Origin: CAWUKT01 sp041565275
GTDB lineage: Bacteria > Bacteroidota > Bacteroidia > J057 > JADKCL01
Direction: 5' to 3'
Length of the DNA stretch: 34,022 nucleotides
Assembly: GCA_041565275.1 (NCBI GenBank)
Contig: JBFGVE010000014.1
Coordinates: 1 to 34,022 of the forward strand
The notes under the pieces: model-generated
Told to the model about the DNA's origin: nothing
Databases searched by the model: none
Seen by the model: only the letters and a program-made list of their open reading frames with translations
Translations under genes and position numbers: made by a program
Shown: piece after piece, positions 33,601 through 34,022 of the stretch
How positions within the stretch are numbered: position 1 is the stretch's first letter
Layout: every line of letters starts with the position of its first letter

Positions 33601-34022
33601 TTTAGAAGTATCAATCCATTTAGCGGAGAAAATGTAGGTGAATACCCATGTTTGAGTACCAAAGAACTTGACGCTAAACTTGCCAAATCTCAAAGTGCAA
33701 ACCTTACATGGCGCAAAGTTCCACTCACAGTACGGTCAAAGCTTATGACAAATGCCGGGCAGGTACTCCGGAATCATATTGACCAGTATGCACGTATGGT
33801 TACTTTAGAAATGGGGAAGCCAATCTCTGAGTCAAAGAGAGAAATAAGCAAATGTGCATGGGTATGTGATTACTATTCCCAAAATGCAAAGCAATTCTTA
33901 GCCGATGAAGTGATTGCGACAGATGCCAGCCAAAGCTTTGTTCGTCACGATCCTATTGGTTCATTATTAGCCGTTATGCCCTGGAATTTCCCTTTTTGGC
34001 AAGTTTTCCGCTTTGCCGCACC
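33595..34022 (+). CDS. Aldehyde dehydrogenase (succinate-semialdehyde dehydrogenase-like), partial
   Basis: Only the first 142 codons are in the window. MEFRSINPFSGENVGEY starts the protein. The stretch WRKVPLTVRSKLM...ARMVTLEMGKPISESKREISKCAWVCDYY matches the ALDH N-terminal domain (the GabD/YneI subfamily has the same YAxLMTLEMGKPxxEA pattern). GSLLAVMPWNFPFWQVFRFAAP is the beginning of the cofactor-binding region. The catalytic Glu and Cys lie beyond the edge. Subfamily call is moderate. The start codon lies within a strong inverted repeat. Confidence 0.88.
   Translation, partial: MEFRSINPFSGENVGEYPCLSTKELDAKLAKSQSANLTWRKVPLTVRSKLMTNAGQVLRNHIDQYARMVTLEMGKPISESKREISKCAWVCDYYSQNAKQFLADEVIATDASQSFVRHDPIGSLLAVMPWNFPFWQVFRFAA

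Noticed and set aside
1..34022. CRISPR array or rRNA genes
   Set aside because: No regularly spaced repeats and no rRNA-like segments were seen on either strand.

Overview
The window looks like a chromosome segment of a Bacteroidetes bacterium of the Cytophagales/Flammeovirga-like type. Reasons: moderate-to-low GC with AT-rich spacers; mostly weak Shine-Dalgarno sites; two possible promoters of the Bacteroidetes TTTG / TAnnTTTG kind; lipoproteins and a DPP IV-type S9 peptidase; a multidomain CusB-type adaptor and a long CusA-type pump typical of this phylum. I assign no genus.

Left end (1-1900), accessory: on the minus strand lie the C-terminal third of a tyrosine recombinase, a 30-bp imperfect palindrome (a candidate recombination site), and a nearly complete PaeR7I/XhoI-family restriction endonuclease running off the left edge. 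A decayed IS1380-family transposase abuts the point where the recombinase homology stops. Then come two small exported proteins (one degenerate thioredoxin-like, one Cys/Gly-rich lipoprotein) separated by a strong intrinsic terminator, and a fatty-acid desaturase (3422-4441).

Metal-efflux operon (4685-11498, minus): ArsR-type sensor, CusA/CzcA-type RND pump, TolC-type outer-membrane factor and a CusB-type adaptor with metal-binding domains at both ends. The genes overlap or nearly touch, and the block is visibly more GC-rich than its neighbours in sampled lines.

Envelope polysaccharide region (11594-16496): a WecA/MraY-like sugar-phosphate transferase and a GT4 glycosyltransferase on plus, facing a minus-strand carbamoyltransferase - DUF5989 - SxtJ cluster. 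This suggests initiation, extension and carbamoyl decoration of a surface glycan.

Housekeeping region (16630-24427): a small FlbD-like protein, an AI-2E family permease, an APH-like kinase, QueG, RuvB, GlmM and cysteine desulfurase (the last two an operon), then a small HTH regulator.

Right part (24724-34022): an extremely acidic exported protein with its own terminator, a P2-type Ca2+-ATPase-like pump, an SDR dehydrogenase, tRNA-Met(CAU), a DPP IV peptidase, an esterase lipoprotein and the start of an aldehyde dehydrogenase whose start codon lies in a long hairpin.

Most unusual: the recombinase / palindrome / PaeR7I endonuclease arrangement, together with the near-absence of CTCGAG in the window; the Asp/Glu-rich secreted protein; and the doubly metal-tagged CusB adaptor. 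No CRISPR array or rRNA was seen.
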